Positions 14,101-26,100 of a DNA stretch of 64,000 nt are shown piece by piece (position 1 is the first letter of the stretch; each line of letters starts with the position of its first letter). The stretch is taken from positions 788,283-852,282 of the forward strand of contig ML682067.1 of NCBI GenBank assembly GCA_007922195.1. The letters are read 5' to 3'. Source of the stretch: Podocnemis expansa. Its lineage: Eukaryota; Chordata; Testudines; Podocnemididae. The position numbers were made by a program, and so were the translations under genes. Under the pieces are notes generated by a model. It did no database searches. It was not told the DNA's origin and was given only the letters and a program-made list of their open reading frames with translations.

Positions 14101-17100
14101 CCTTGGGTCTTCATGAAATGTCTGGTGGTGGTAGCAGCCTTCTTGCACAGACGGGGTTGGGTGTTCCTTTACCTCGACTGGTTGGTTAAAGGCCGATCTT
14201 ATCAAGAGGTTCAAAGCCAGGTGCATGTGATAAGGGACATCTTAGGCAGGCTTGGCCTTTTGGTCAACAAGGCCAAGTCTACGCTGATTCCGCACAACAT
14301 ATAGAATTCATAGGGGCAGTTCTGGACTCTCAAATAGCAAGGGCTGTCCTACTGTGGAACTGTTTTTTATTTATGAGGGCTCTAATTCACAATCTGTGCA
14401 AACGTCCCCTGACCTCAGTCAGAAACTGCTTGAAGTTGCTGGACCACTTGGCTTTGTGCATGTACATGGTAGAACACGCCCACCTGCGCCTCAGACCACT
14501 CCAGGCATGGCTGGCTACAGTATATCACCCAGGGAGGGACTTTTTGGATGCCCTGTGTCTATCCCTGTCCGGGTGCAGTGCTCCCTACGATGGTGGATGA
14601 CTTTTGACAGTATAGGCGTGGGACATCTGTTCCAGGAGCACATGCCATCCATGACACTAGTTACAGATCCCTTGGACCTGGGCTGGGGAGCTCACTTAAG
14701 GGACATCAGGACTCAGGCTGTTGGTCGAGGAAGGAGATTCTCCTGCATATCAACTTGAAGTTTCTTAGAGCAGTGCGCTTGGCATGTGTTATCTTCAAGG
14801 ACGGAATGGCAAACAAAATTGTGTTGGAGCAAATGGACAACCTCACAGCGATGTATTGTATAAACAAACAGGGTGGTGCTCCTTCCTCTCCCCTCTGCCA
14901 GAAAGCCCTCACTTAGTGGGAATTCCATATTCAGCAGTCCCTTCACCTAGTAGCAGCGTTTCTCCCGGGATGTCGGAATACTCTGGATGACCACAGCAGG
15001 TGCTTCCTGACTCGTGCAAAGCATCTTCCAAAAGTGAGGACATCCCCAAATAGACTTGTATGCGTCCAATTCCAACAAGAAATGCAGCAGGTTTCTCTCC
15101 CTCCGGAATTGCACCCAAATTCAGTGTCAGATACCTTTCTAATTGGATGGTCGTACTGCCTTCATTGTGCATTTCCTCCAACACCTTTGATTCATTAGGT
15201 CTTGCTCAACGAGAAGCAGGACAAGGCGTGTTTGATCCCAATTGCCCTGGACTGGGCGCACCAGCATTGGTTCCCAATGCTTCTAGGCCTGTTAATGGAA
15301 CCCCCACTCCAGCTCCCCATGATCCCGGACCTGCTTACGCAACGTTGGGGTGCGCTGAGTCACCCCAAACTCTGGGGTCTCCGTCTCAAGGTCTGGCTGC
15401 TCAGTGGCTGATGTGAAGAGAGGCAGTGTGCTGTAGGGGTGCAGGAAGTCCTGCTTAATAGCCAAAAGCCCTCAACTAGATTGTCTTATTAGGCAAAATG
15501 GAAAAGGTTCTCCATTTGGGTGGCAAACAGACGTGTGCCAGACCACCAAGCATCGGTGCTACTGGTTCTAGATTACTTACTGGAGTTGAAATTGCAGGGC
15601 CTATCAGCGTCATCGGTGGAAGTTCATTTGGCAGCCATTTTGGCCTTCCATGAAGGTCCTTCCAAAGGGACTCTGTTTTCAGACCTGTTGGTCAAGCATT
15701 TCCTGAAAGAGCTGGACAGACTGTTCTTGTGTCACCAGCCCCCAGTGGCCCAGTGGGACCTTAACCTGGCCCTATCAGACTGACAGGCCACCCTTTTGAG
15801 CCTCTAGCCACTTGTCCCCTCCTCTTCCTGTCCTGGAAGACAGCCTTTTTAGTGGCAGTCACCTCTGCTAGAAGAGTATGAGGGTTACGTGCACTCAAAT
15901 GCTAGAACACCCATATATGCAGTTCTTCAAGGATAAGGTCCAGCTCCGTCTGCATCCGTCTTTCCTCCCAGAAGTAGTATCCCAGTTCCATACGTCGCAA
16001 GATATTTGCCTGATGGTATTTTACCCAAAGCCCCACGCCTCCCATAAGGAAAGGTGTTTGCACTCGCTGGACGTGTGCGTGGCGCTGGCCTTCTACGTAG
16101 ACCACATGAAGCCCTTCCACAAGTCATTGCAGCTCTTTATGGCGATTGCGGACAGAATGAAGGGACAGCCTGTCTCTTCCTGATGCTTGTCATCATGGAT
16201 CACAGCATGCATAAAGCAATACTACTCGCTGGCCATGGCCCCCCACCATGGTTGACAGCCTGTTCAGTGTGGGCAGCCTCATCAGCAGCGTTCTTAGGTA
16301 AAGTTCCTATAGTGGACATTTGCAAGGTGGCCACATGGTCGTTGGTCCAAACCTTCACCAAACACTACGCACTGTCCCAGCCATCCAGGGATGATGCGGC
16401 AGTAGGTGTGGCCATGCTGCAGTTAGTTGAGCTGTAGAATTCCATCCTGTCTCCGAAGCAAGACTTGGAAATCACCTGAGTTGGAATGGGCATGAGCAAT
16501 CACTCAGAGAAGAAGAGATTACTTCAAAGCACCTGATGAAGTGGGATTTTCTCCCATGAAAGGTCATGCAATAAATCTTAGTCTTTTTAAGTGCCACTAG
16601 ATTCCTTGCTGCTTTTGCTTTACTAGACTAACACAACTGTATATATAATATATAAGGGGTCGTTAGGCACCCAGGGTGGCCACAGCTGACCCTGTGGGTA
16701 TTCTAGCAGAAAACTTTCCTGTGATCTGTGCACAGGGCGTGCACACACCTGAGTTGAAATGGACATGAGCAGCATGTCTTGAAGAATAGCAGTTATAGGT
16801 AAGTAACCTCTTCTGTTTGCAGAGAAAGTCTTTTCTACCAGCCTGTTTCATCTTGCTCTGCACCAAAATGAGTTACTTTTATGCTGCTTTAAGGAGAGTT
16901 GGCCTTTCCTCTATGCATGGGTTCCAGTTGTCAAGGCTTTTTCCCCACTCTGGCACTCTGAGTGCAGAAGGTGGGGGCCCGCAACAGGCCAGAAAAGCCA
17001 CTGGCCTTAAAGCCTGCTCTTAAAAGTCTCCAAGGCCTCCAATTCTTGGCCTTGGAGTGGTATCGCTGCCACCACCCAAATGCAAAAAACCTCTTGTGAC

Positions 17101-20100
17101 CCAGGAAGGCGCACTTGGGAATTCCTCCCTGTGAGGTACTTGCAATCCTCTTTATTCCTCCTTCAGGAAAGTGACTGAACTCCAGCTGCAATATGAGCTG
17201 GAACTGGAACAGGCTTCCCTCTAGTAGCTGCCTGTGCAGTCTAAGGCACGGGCACACAAACCTCTTGCCTTTCAGGACACAGAACCAGAACTTGCTTAAA
17301 AGGTAAACTCTTTAATCAAAAAGAACAGATGATAAACACAGAGAGTTGCTTCTCTGGGAATTAACTTAGGTAGTTACAGGGTAGTGGGGGGGGGGGTTTA
17401 CATGTGCTCAGCACAGAGAAATCCAAAAAACAAGCCAAAAACAAAGAAAATACCCTGACCGCATCTAAATAAACATTCCCTGTTCTACTCACGCCTGGTC
17501 AGTACCAAACTTAACTTATCTCTGGTAAGGATGTTGCTGGATTCTTCCTCAGGCCCCTCTGGCCTCCTCCTGATCCTTCCAGGAGCTCTGCTGCATCCAA
17601 ACAGGCCCAGGCCAGGCTGCTGTTACAATTCAACAGCTGTGCTTCATTCCTATTGGCTGTCCTGGGACTGACTAACCAGAGTGTTAACCCCTTCCTCCCC
17701 AAGGGTTATTACACCAGTATTTGTTGTCTAATAGAGATTTCTTGATTTCAGGAAGGCATTATAATGCCTCAAGTAACTAGTACTGTGTGGAACAGTTCTC
17801 TTCTGTAGGCAGCAGGGGGAAACCTAATACATCTCCAGCCAGGGTTACCCACACAGATGGGTGATTGGATATCTTATCATCATGCTACTCTACTCCACTG
17901 GGGGACAAGATCAAGGACAATAGGCTAGGTGTGATACAGCAATTGTCTCCCCTACACCATAGCATTCCTGGGAGAATCAGCTGAAAAACTAACACAACTT
18001 GAGACTGTGATGTTTACACTCCTTTTAAGTGCTGTGGGGCACTCTCCTTTGTGGAATAGTGATGTTCATAAGAGAATTCCTGGAAACCCCCTTATAGGGC
18101 AGTGGCTGGAGTCAGGTGGTGCCCAGGCTGAAGCTGGATTGGGCACTGGGGCTGGGCAGGGGGTGGGGCCCGGATCTTTTTTTAGAGCAGAAATGCCCCT
18201 GCTGGAGTGGAAGGAGGGAGTAGAGCAGGACAGGGCAGAGTAGGAGAGGAGAGGGATGCTGAGGGGGCCTGGCAAGGGAACATTGCAGGGCAGGGGAGGG
18301 CAAGTGTGGCCATGTGGGGTGGCAGGGGAAAGTAAAGGGAGAGTTGGGAGCAGGGTAGGGGTGACAAAGAGGGTGGGAATGGCAGGGCAAGGGAGGGCAG
18401 GGATGGCCATATGGGGTGGTAAGGGGGAATGTGGAGAGCACGGCAAAGGAGGGTGGGTAGGAAGTTGACAGGGGTGGCAAGGGACCTGGGCAGGGTTGGG
18501 GTAAGGAAGGAGTAGAGCGGGGAGGAAGGAATCCATGTGGTCAGGTGGTGGGACCACCACTACTTCCTTCCCCCCTCATATCCCTCCCTGACCCTCTTCC
18601 TCCTGCCCTACGCCACTCAGGCTCCACAACCCCTTCCCTGGCCTCGTTTTGTGCGGGCTTCCTGATCCCTTTTGCTTCTTCAGCTCTGGTGGCAACCCTA
18701 CCCTTTTCCTGGCCCCTGCTGTACCATGCCACCATGTAGACTCACTGACCTCTTTTCCCATGGGCTTAACTGTCCTCCTCTCCTTTCCTTTTCATGCACA
18801 GGCTCTGCTCTGCTCCTTCCCTTGTCTTTCTCTTCCCTGTGTAGGCTCCTCTCTCTCCCTCTCCGCTCCCTGTCTTTCTCTTTGTCTACACCATGGCTCT
18901 TCTCTCTCCCTCTTCTGTATTTTCTCAGTCTTTCCCTGCTCCTCCCATCTCATTCCCTTAACCCACACTGTTGTTCCAAAAAGATCACCCCCCAATAAAT
19001 GTTGTGCTTAAAAAGAAAAGACTGGCATGGTCTTATTCAGGGGGACAAGGCAGTATGCCACGTTTATTGTAAATAAGTAAGGAGAGCAAAAAGTAAAAAA
19101 GCACACATGCACGTGCACACACAAAAGAAGCTCTGCAAAGCTGGTGTGATACAATTACTAGTTCTTTCATATATTGCTTGAGCCAGCCTAGTGTCCAACG
19201 AGGCTGGGCACAAGGAGGGAGGCAGGCAGGCCTCTGCTGGACGTGATCCGATGCTCCAAGATGACAGCTGCAGAATGAGACCCCAAAGTTCCCATGCTGT
19301 GTCATGTTACCACAGGGTTTCTGTGAGATCATTGGTCACTAGTCACTTGCAGGCTTGATTGTATTTTGTTGTTTTCTTTCTGGGGTGGCTCCTTCTGTTT
19401 GCTTTAATCAGAGATGTCTGCATTGTTCAGCCAGTTAGATGCTACTTGTGGTTCATCAGGACAGGCTGGCAGTTGAGACTGGCCCCTTCACTCACACACC
19501 TTGTTCACTCATTTAAATGAACATACGCAGCATATGCCTAAACCAGGTTTCATCAAGTATACAAAATGGAGTTCAGTGTTTAAGCAGGAGTGCCAAACTG
19601 ACAATATGGAGTCTTGTTGGACATTGGTTATAATGGCTACTACACATGGTTACAAAGTTATTTTACTTATGACACTAAAGGATATATACACTACATTAAC
19701 TAACATATACTTAAAGGTAAATGTAATTCATTATCTGCCTGTGCCCCACATTACCCCCCTTTTGACACTTCAATTCGGATGTATTGAATGGGTAACAACT
19801 TATTTTTATCCAAATAGCACGTACACTACAGTATTTTAAGGCATAAACAACTTGATAGTGAAATAATTATGAATGGGTGGACCATTACCCACAATGTATT
19901 TGTGGCTGTGTATGACCATTCCATGAGGACAACATAAATTAGCTTATTGATGTTTGTCTTAAATATAGATGGCAGCACATTTAGTAGAGCATCAGGATGG
20001 GGTGCAGAGTCAGGCAAATGTTGAGCAAGAGGCTCCAGTCCTCCCCGGCTTTGTTATGCTGTAGCTGCATAGGCCTACAGAAAAGCCTACTGATTTGGAC

Positions 20101-23100
20101 TGTTGTTGGCAACAAATATGATTAAAGTTTTCCCATACAGTTCCCCTTCTTAAAAGGTCATGGTGCCTTTACTTATCTTCTGTCACATTCATTCTAGATG
20201 CATCTGAACTGTGATCCAATGAAAGCTCAATGCTCTCACCTGAGACCAAACAAATGATCTTCTTGCTGGCGTCCCATACTCAGCACACCAGACCAGCAAC
20301 TGACAAGCAGTCATCTCCCCTAACTCCCATTTGAGAGAGGTGACAAATATGTGTATATTTCTTTCAGGACAGAATGAGCGAGGCAGAAGCCACTGACTTC
20401 TTTGTTGGGAAACTTGTAGTTGCCAAATTTTTGCACCAGATCTAGCACGCTGTTAGCTGGTAAAGAGGACCACTGTTACTTGGAACCCCCAAAATCATCA
20501 CCATTGGATGCAAGGCCAAATGACACAGTTTTATGCCAGAGGGGAGCAGCCTCAACAATGTGGTTTTTTAACCACTCGTATTTCATATCCTTAGCCAATT
20601 TTTGCAAATATGCACGTTGGCATCATGAGGTATAACCACAACTCTGCAGCCCTCCTGTTTGGCAGTGCAACTGATTTTGCAATTAGATGTACAAGCAGTA
20701 TCTGTAAAACAGTGAAATTCATTTCAAATGGTATGGGTTTCACAGCAGAATAAAAAGCATACATCACTTTTAAACTGCTTGTATTTAAGTTCAGGCACTT
20801 GAAATGTAAATTTGCATTTCCTAATCAGTACAAAACTGCAAAAATAAATGTTTGTAAAGATTATAATCTACTTTATGCATGTAGTTATCAAGAAGACAAA
20901 ACAAAGACCATGATTTTTTTCTTTGACTCCTTGCTGTAGGTGCTTTAAGCTCTTTCAGCATTCACAGAGTTGTTAATTTGAAATACAAAACAGAACAACC
21001 TTTCTCCTCCCTTTGCAGGAGATATCATTAAAAAATTTAAGTTAACCACTAAACTTCTACTCGGGTGTAGTTAGGCCTGGGTCCCTTTTCTTCCCTTTAT
21101 TTTCCCCTGGGAGGAGACTACTGAGCTTTTAACTGTGCTTTCAGCACCCCACCCAGATGAGGGTTAGCATACTCATCACATCAGCCCTCACTGGTTTGCT
21201 TAGGGCTTGCTGAAATTTCCAAGGGCTCCCAGCATGTCACAGGAGGCATTTTCTATGGGAAACAGTTAGCAAAGTTAAACAGCACTTTTACTTCCATTAA
21301 AACATCTATTCCCAGAATCACCTTTTTCTTTGTAAACAGAATACAATACACACTGATGTTAGTATCAAGACAAACACGACAAAGCATAAAACACACAGTT
21401 TCTATTGCAACAGCAGATCCATGGATTTTTCTTTTGGTGTTTTGCTGGCTTCAGTTTCTCTTGAGGTTCTTAAAAGCAAAAAACATCTTTCTACCCATTT
21501 TTGGGGGGTAGTAGATTCTTGCTTAAAGTACCGCTTTCTTAGTTTACATTTACAGTCTGTTTAAAGTTCCCTTCACAGGTGTGTAAGGAGAGTTGGGGAA
21601 GAAAGCTAGAGAAAGAAGGAGGCAGTAGCAGAGGAAGATCCAAGCTAATGAAAGTAGACAGTAACAACCAATGTTCCCTCTAAGCCAGTGATGCAGCTGA
21701 GCAAGTTCCCAGGCCCGGGCCGGGCCCCTGAGCCACTGCCCGTTGGCTCCCCAAGTGCATCCATAACTTGCTCAGTTGCGTCACCAGCTTAGAGAGGGCA
21801 CATTGTATAGATGTTATCTTTTTGTTCAAACTTTAGTAAATGAACAAAACCACAGTCTTTCAGTTTAACATTTTTATTAAACAAATATGAAACGATGATG
21901 CTGCCTACCCAGCCTTCTCTACAATCATATACACCTTAATTTTTGACGCCTGCCTTTGTCACATTTCCAGAATGCATATACAAAGTCAAGGTCAACCCTG
22001 AATCCAGCAGTAAGATATGACTTTATGCGCATTAGCATGTCTAGATGAGAAACGTCCAATCTGTTACGAGGCTCTGTCTTAATATTATTCATTAGGCTGA
22101 AGCCTCTTTCAGCATCTGCACTAGACGCTTGAAATGTGCCACATATATCAACCAACTGGGCCAGGAATAAGAACTTATCTTCTGTCAATGTATAGGCAAC
22201 AATATCTAAGAATGTGTTCAGTGTTCCAGCCGTTACCTTTTCCAGAACAACAAACTTGAATTCATTGTACTCTGTGGTCATTGTCATTTTCATTGCATCA
22301 ATAGTCACATCAGATAAATCTGGTTCATTAGAAGATCCTTGATAATGAGGTGGACATGGCATTTTCAGAATCTTGTTGTACTTAATTACTAGATTCTGCA
22401 CCTCTTCATTACCAAATGTGTAATCATCTTTGCCATGCTTTAATGATGACATATCAAATACCATCCATTCTTTCAATTCACCATCTTGGAAACGATCTTC
22501 AAGATGGTCACAGACTCACTTGACAAAGCATAGGACTGCATCAGTATTTACTTCACATTCAAATCTGGCAATAAGTCCTTTCACTTCAGTGCTAAAGTGT
22601 GCAGTGTCACCCAAATACTGTGCTCTCAGCTTCTTTAATTTGACTTTAGCAAAGTGGAAAGCCTCCATCGGTGTTAAGCAGCTCCTCTGGAAGATAGAAC
22701 ACAATTCTGCCAGTTCAGCCAAAACATCATTGAGAATTGCAATTGAAACATGGATTTGTGGGTTCTGTAACATCTTCAAGCACTACTTGGCCACAGGATC
22801 ATTTTCCTCAGCAACCTCCTTTGCATAATATTGGATCAGTGGTTCATAATTTCTAATCAATGCCTTTACTGCAAAATGTTGTGATAACCATCTAACTTCA
22901 TTCAGTGGTCTAAAGGCAACTGCATCACATTCTGCAATTTTGGCCATGTCATCAAATTGTGATCTCCTGAGTGATGATTTGGAGAATGTTGCATAGACGG
23001 TGTGAAGTAGTGTTTCTATGTCCCTCATCAAAGGCATATGTTTCCAGGCATCATCGATGCATAGATCTTCCCAGTGAGCAACACAGTGCTGTTCACTGAG

Positions 23101-26100
23101 ATGTGGAATTTCTTGCTTCAGTAATGCTGCAACTCCTCTCCGTTTGCCCAACATAACTGAAGCTCCATCAGATGTGAACATTACCATTCTTTGCAAATCA
23201 AGTTTGTTGTCAGCATAAAACTGTTTTATAGCTGTACAAATTGACTGACTGTCACAACCTGTTAGTTGCAGGATTCCTGCAAACATTGTTTTGTAACTCT
23301 GTTTGTCGGAAGAACAATACTTAATGTACAGAATCAACATTTTACTTGCTGAAATATCAGTGCTTTCATCTACAATCAATGTGTGATAGGTAGCATCACG
23401 AATTTCATTCATTAAATTTTGCTGTACAACATAGTTAATACATTCAACAAATTCAAATACATAATTCTTACTACGCCAGCTTTCTGGAAGTGTAATGTAT
23501 TTTGCCATGTGATCAGTCCAGGCTACAACAGTCAGCATTGAACAATTTGTGGAAATGCCACGCAGTACATTATCTATCAGTATTTTCACCTGTTCAGCTT
23601 GGCTACACTGTCGCTCACTGAAATCCACTCTAGTCTTCCTGTCAGTCACTGAATCCATCACCAAATGGTTTATTCCACTTTTTAGTTTGATCCTTCGCAA
23701 CTTGCGGACTCCCTCCAGGTGGATTTTCTGCTTGAGATGCCTCTTCAAATAGTCAATCTTCCATGAACTCTTTCCTTTAGCAAAATCACAGCTTGTCTTG
23801 GCTTCTGCACATGAAAAGCGTAATACGCCATTGTCCTCAGAGTAAGAAAATAGCTGACCCAATTTGACATGCTGCAGCTCTCCAGATTCCATAGTCTGTT
23901 TCAATGAATTCATTTAGCCATGTCTTCTTAAAACTTCCAATACCTTTACATTTCTTGACGTCACTGCAATTGTCTTGCACCAAACTGTTGGCTGTACGCT
24001 TTGTCATTTTGTGTTACGAGTTTGTGAAGCTGCTTTGTGGGATGGCTTCTGATTTCTTGGTTGTCTGTAATCTCAGCTCACCTTTAGAAGATGTGAAAAT
24101 ATATAAGCAAATATTTGAGAAATTACACAGATAAAGAGCTGATGATCACCAATAGCCAAGAATCTTGTTTTTTTTTTGTTTTTTTTTTACTGATTCCTAA
24201 TGAATGTGCCAGTTCTGACTAGATCTCACTCACTGAGCTAAATGAAGTCACCCTGATTTAGGCCTATATTATTGCTTGACCTAATGTTAATTAAAGTCAA
24301 TGACAGTTTTTCCACTTTGCTGAAAAAGTTAGATCAGGCTGCCTTCTCTCTTTGCAACCATCCCCATCTGCCAGTTTTGTATTGTCCTTGTCTGCGAGCT
24401 TTGAACTTTCCTTTGATAGCTTCGGGAGCTGTGTTAAAAATACATGCATGTTCTGGAGGGGACACCTCCTCCGAAAGTCATTGCTTATAGCACTTGGTAA
24501 AGATATCAAACTGGGTGGAAAAGGTACTTTGCCTTATAATGTATTGTCAGGGCCATTCACTTAAATGTGAACACAAGGTGGGGTGTGCCTCTTGGTGATC
24601 ATAGCCAAGCATGTGTGAATAGCTAGTACAGTGAGCCACTGAGAGATCCAGGGATTAAAAGTGCTGTAAAACTGCTGTGTGTTAATAACGTATAAGGTTC
24701 TATACAGCTCTCTGTGTTTATTTTGAATCTTGGGTGGAATTTAAATGTTATAGCTAACAACCTGGCAACAGTGACTTGAAAGGGAAACAATACATGTTTC
24801 CCCACACATAATCAAGCCTCACACCCCATCTCGGCATGAGCAGATCACCAGTTTCTGCTCTGATCCTCCCCTTCTGCCCCCAGCCCAAGGAGCCATGGAC
24901 ACCAGCTCTAATCCACATGCCTTTCCCATTCCTGAAGCACGGGCTCCAGCCCCCACTCAGCCCCGCTGCTGCCGGGCTCCAGCCCTCACCAACCCCTTCG
25001 TTTCGCTCTCTCTATCCCACTCATTTTCTTCTCAACCCCCCCCATCCCCCTTACCTGGCTGATGCTCCTGAGCAGGTGTGCTATGTAACCTGTGATCTCT
25101 CCCTGCCCTGCATGTGCTTCTAAAGTATGCTCAGGGCTGGAGATCTTTAACGGCCCATTTAAAGAGCAGCCCCACCCAAGGCTGCCTGGTGCCCAGGAGA
25201 AACGTGCCTGGGGCCAGGTATGACCTCCCTGCCGGACCAACGCTGGGCTCAGTTCTTGTTGCGCTGGTGAGCAGCGGCGGCTGCGCCACTGCTCACCAGC
25301 GCAGCTTAGAGGGAACATTGGTAACAACAAATCCAGAAGTGTGGCTCTGTGAGCCAGAGCATCTGTTCCCACATTCCAGCCCCTGTGCTGGGTTAGATGA
25401 CAGCAGCCCTGCTGTTCCCCAGGAACTGTGCCCTAACCTTTGTGAAACTTGTTTAAAGAGTGTCAGTTCTTGAACAAAAGGCAACACTTCATGCTTTACA
25501 AACATGGTACTTTTTCTTTGAGTACTGGCTCTAAGTTCTGTAAAACTGTTGATCACTAATACTGGACACCTTCTCCAGTGGGAAAATTACCTGTTATTTT
25601 GCCTAAAGCAACAACAGGGCTAACCTTCTCTAGCAGGAAATCTATTCTGAAGCTACAGCTCTTCACAACTAATGGTTTGCAAATTGGATTTTGTTACCCT
25701 TGCGTGTTGCATCATATACCTTCTTCAAGCAGCTGCTCACATACATTCCACTATAGGTGTGTGTGTGCCTAGTACACAGTCACTGGAATGTTTTTGCCTC
25801 AGCCTACTTTCCGTAGCGTCATCAGTGGAGCCCCCTAGAGTGGCGCCTAAACCGCCTAGTATAACAGCCGCTGCTGGCACGCTCCCTCCACTTCCTTCTT
25901 TCCGCAATAGTGATGGTCACTGGAACTGCATCCGTGCAACTAGGTTCCCTGCTTGTACTGTACTGCTTAGTTTCACTGTAGTTATTCCAGTCTGCCTTAG
26001 TTTAGTTTTAGTTGGTCCCAATTCATGTTAGATAAAGGAAAGAAGAGAAGTGTGGATGGCGATGCCATGGTCTCCGGGGTTTAAGCCATGTGCCTCTTGC

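Larger units (their letters stand above)
10515..16835 (+). mobile_element. DIRS-type tyrosine-recombinase retrotransposon, copy A (decayed)
   Basis: The left terminal region near 10525-10600 (GCTCATGTCCATACCAACTC, AGGTGTGCATGCAC) recurs inverted at 16730-16800, as expected of DIRS inverted terminal repeats. Between them, in + order, are a gag-like Cys/His protein (from 11.17 kb), a reverse transcriptase (13.6-14.3 kb), an RNase H-like part, and a tyrosine recombinase (15.5-16.4 kb), all broken by stops and frameshifts. Two hAT MITEs sit in the left terminus and a Penelope terminus in the right. The element boundaries are approximate because DIRS elements do not make target duplications. Confidence 0.8.
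21669..25320 (-). mobile_element. Full-length hAT DNA transposon (3652 bp)
   Basis: The two ends are perfect 17-bp inverted repeats, CAATGTTCCCTCTAAGC at left and GCTTAGAGGGAACATTG at right. They are flanked by identical 8-bp target duplications GTAACAAC at 21661-21668 and 25321-25328. The transposase is encoded on the - strand. It lies inside the older LTR element. Subterminal regions form foldbacks at both ends (21669-21805; about 25245-25303). Boundaries are certain to the base if the duplication is accepted. Confidence 0.92.

Noticed and set aside
18066..18560. Pro/His-rich - strand open frame (164 codons)
   Set aside because: It is the complement of a G-rich minisatellite. The repeated PCP/HPH pattern reflects composition only.
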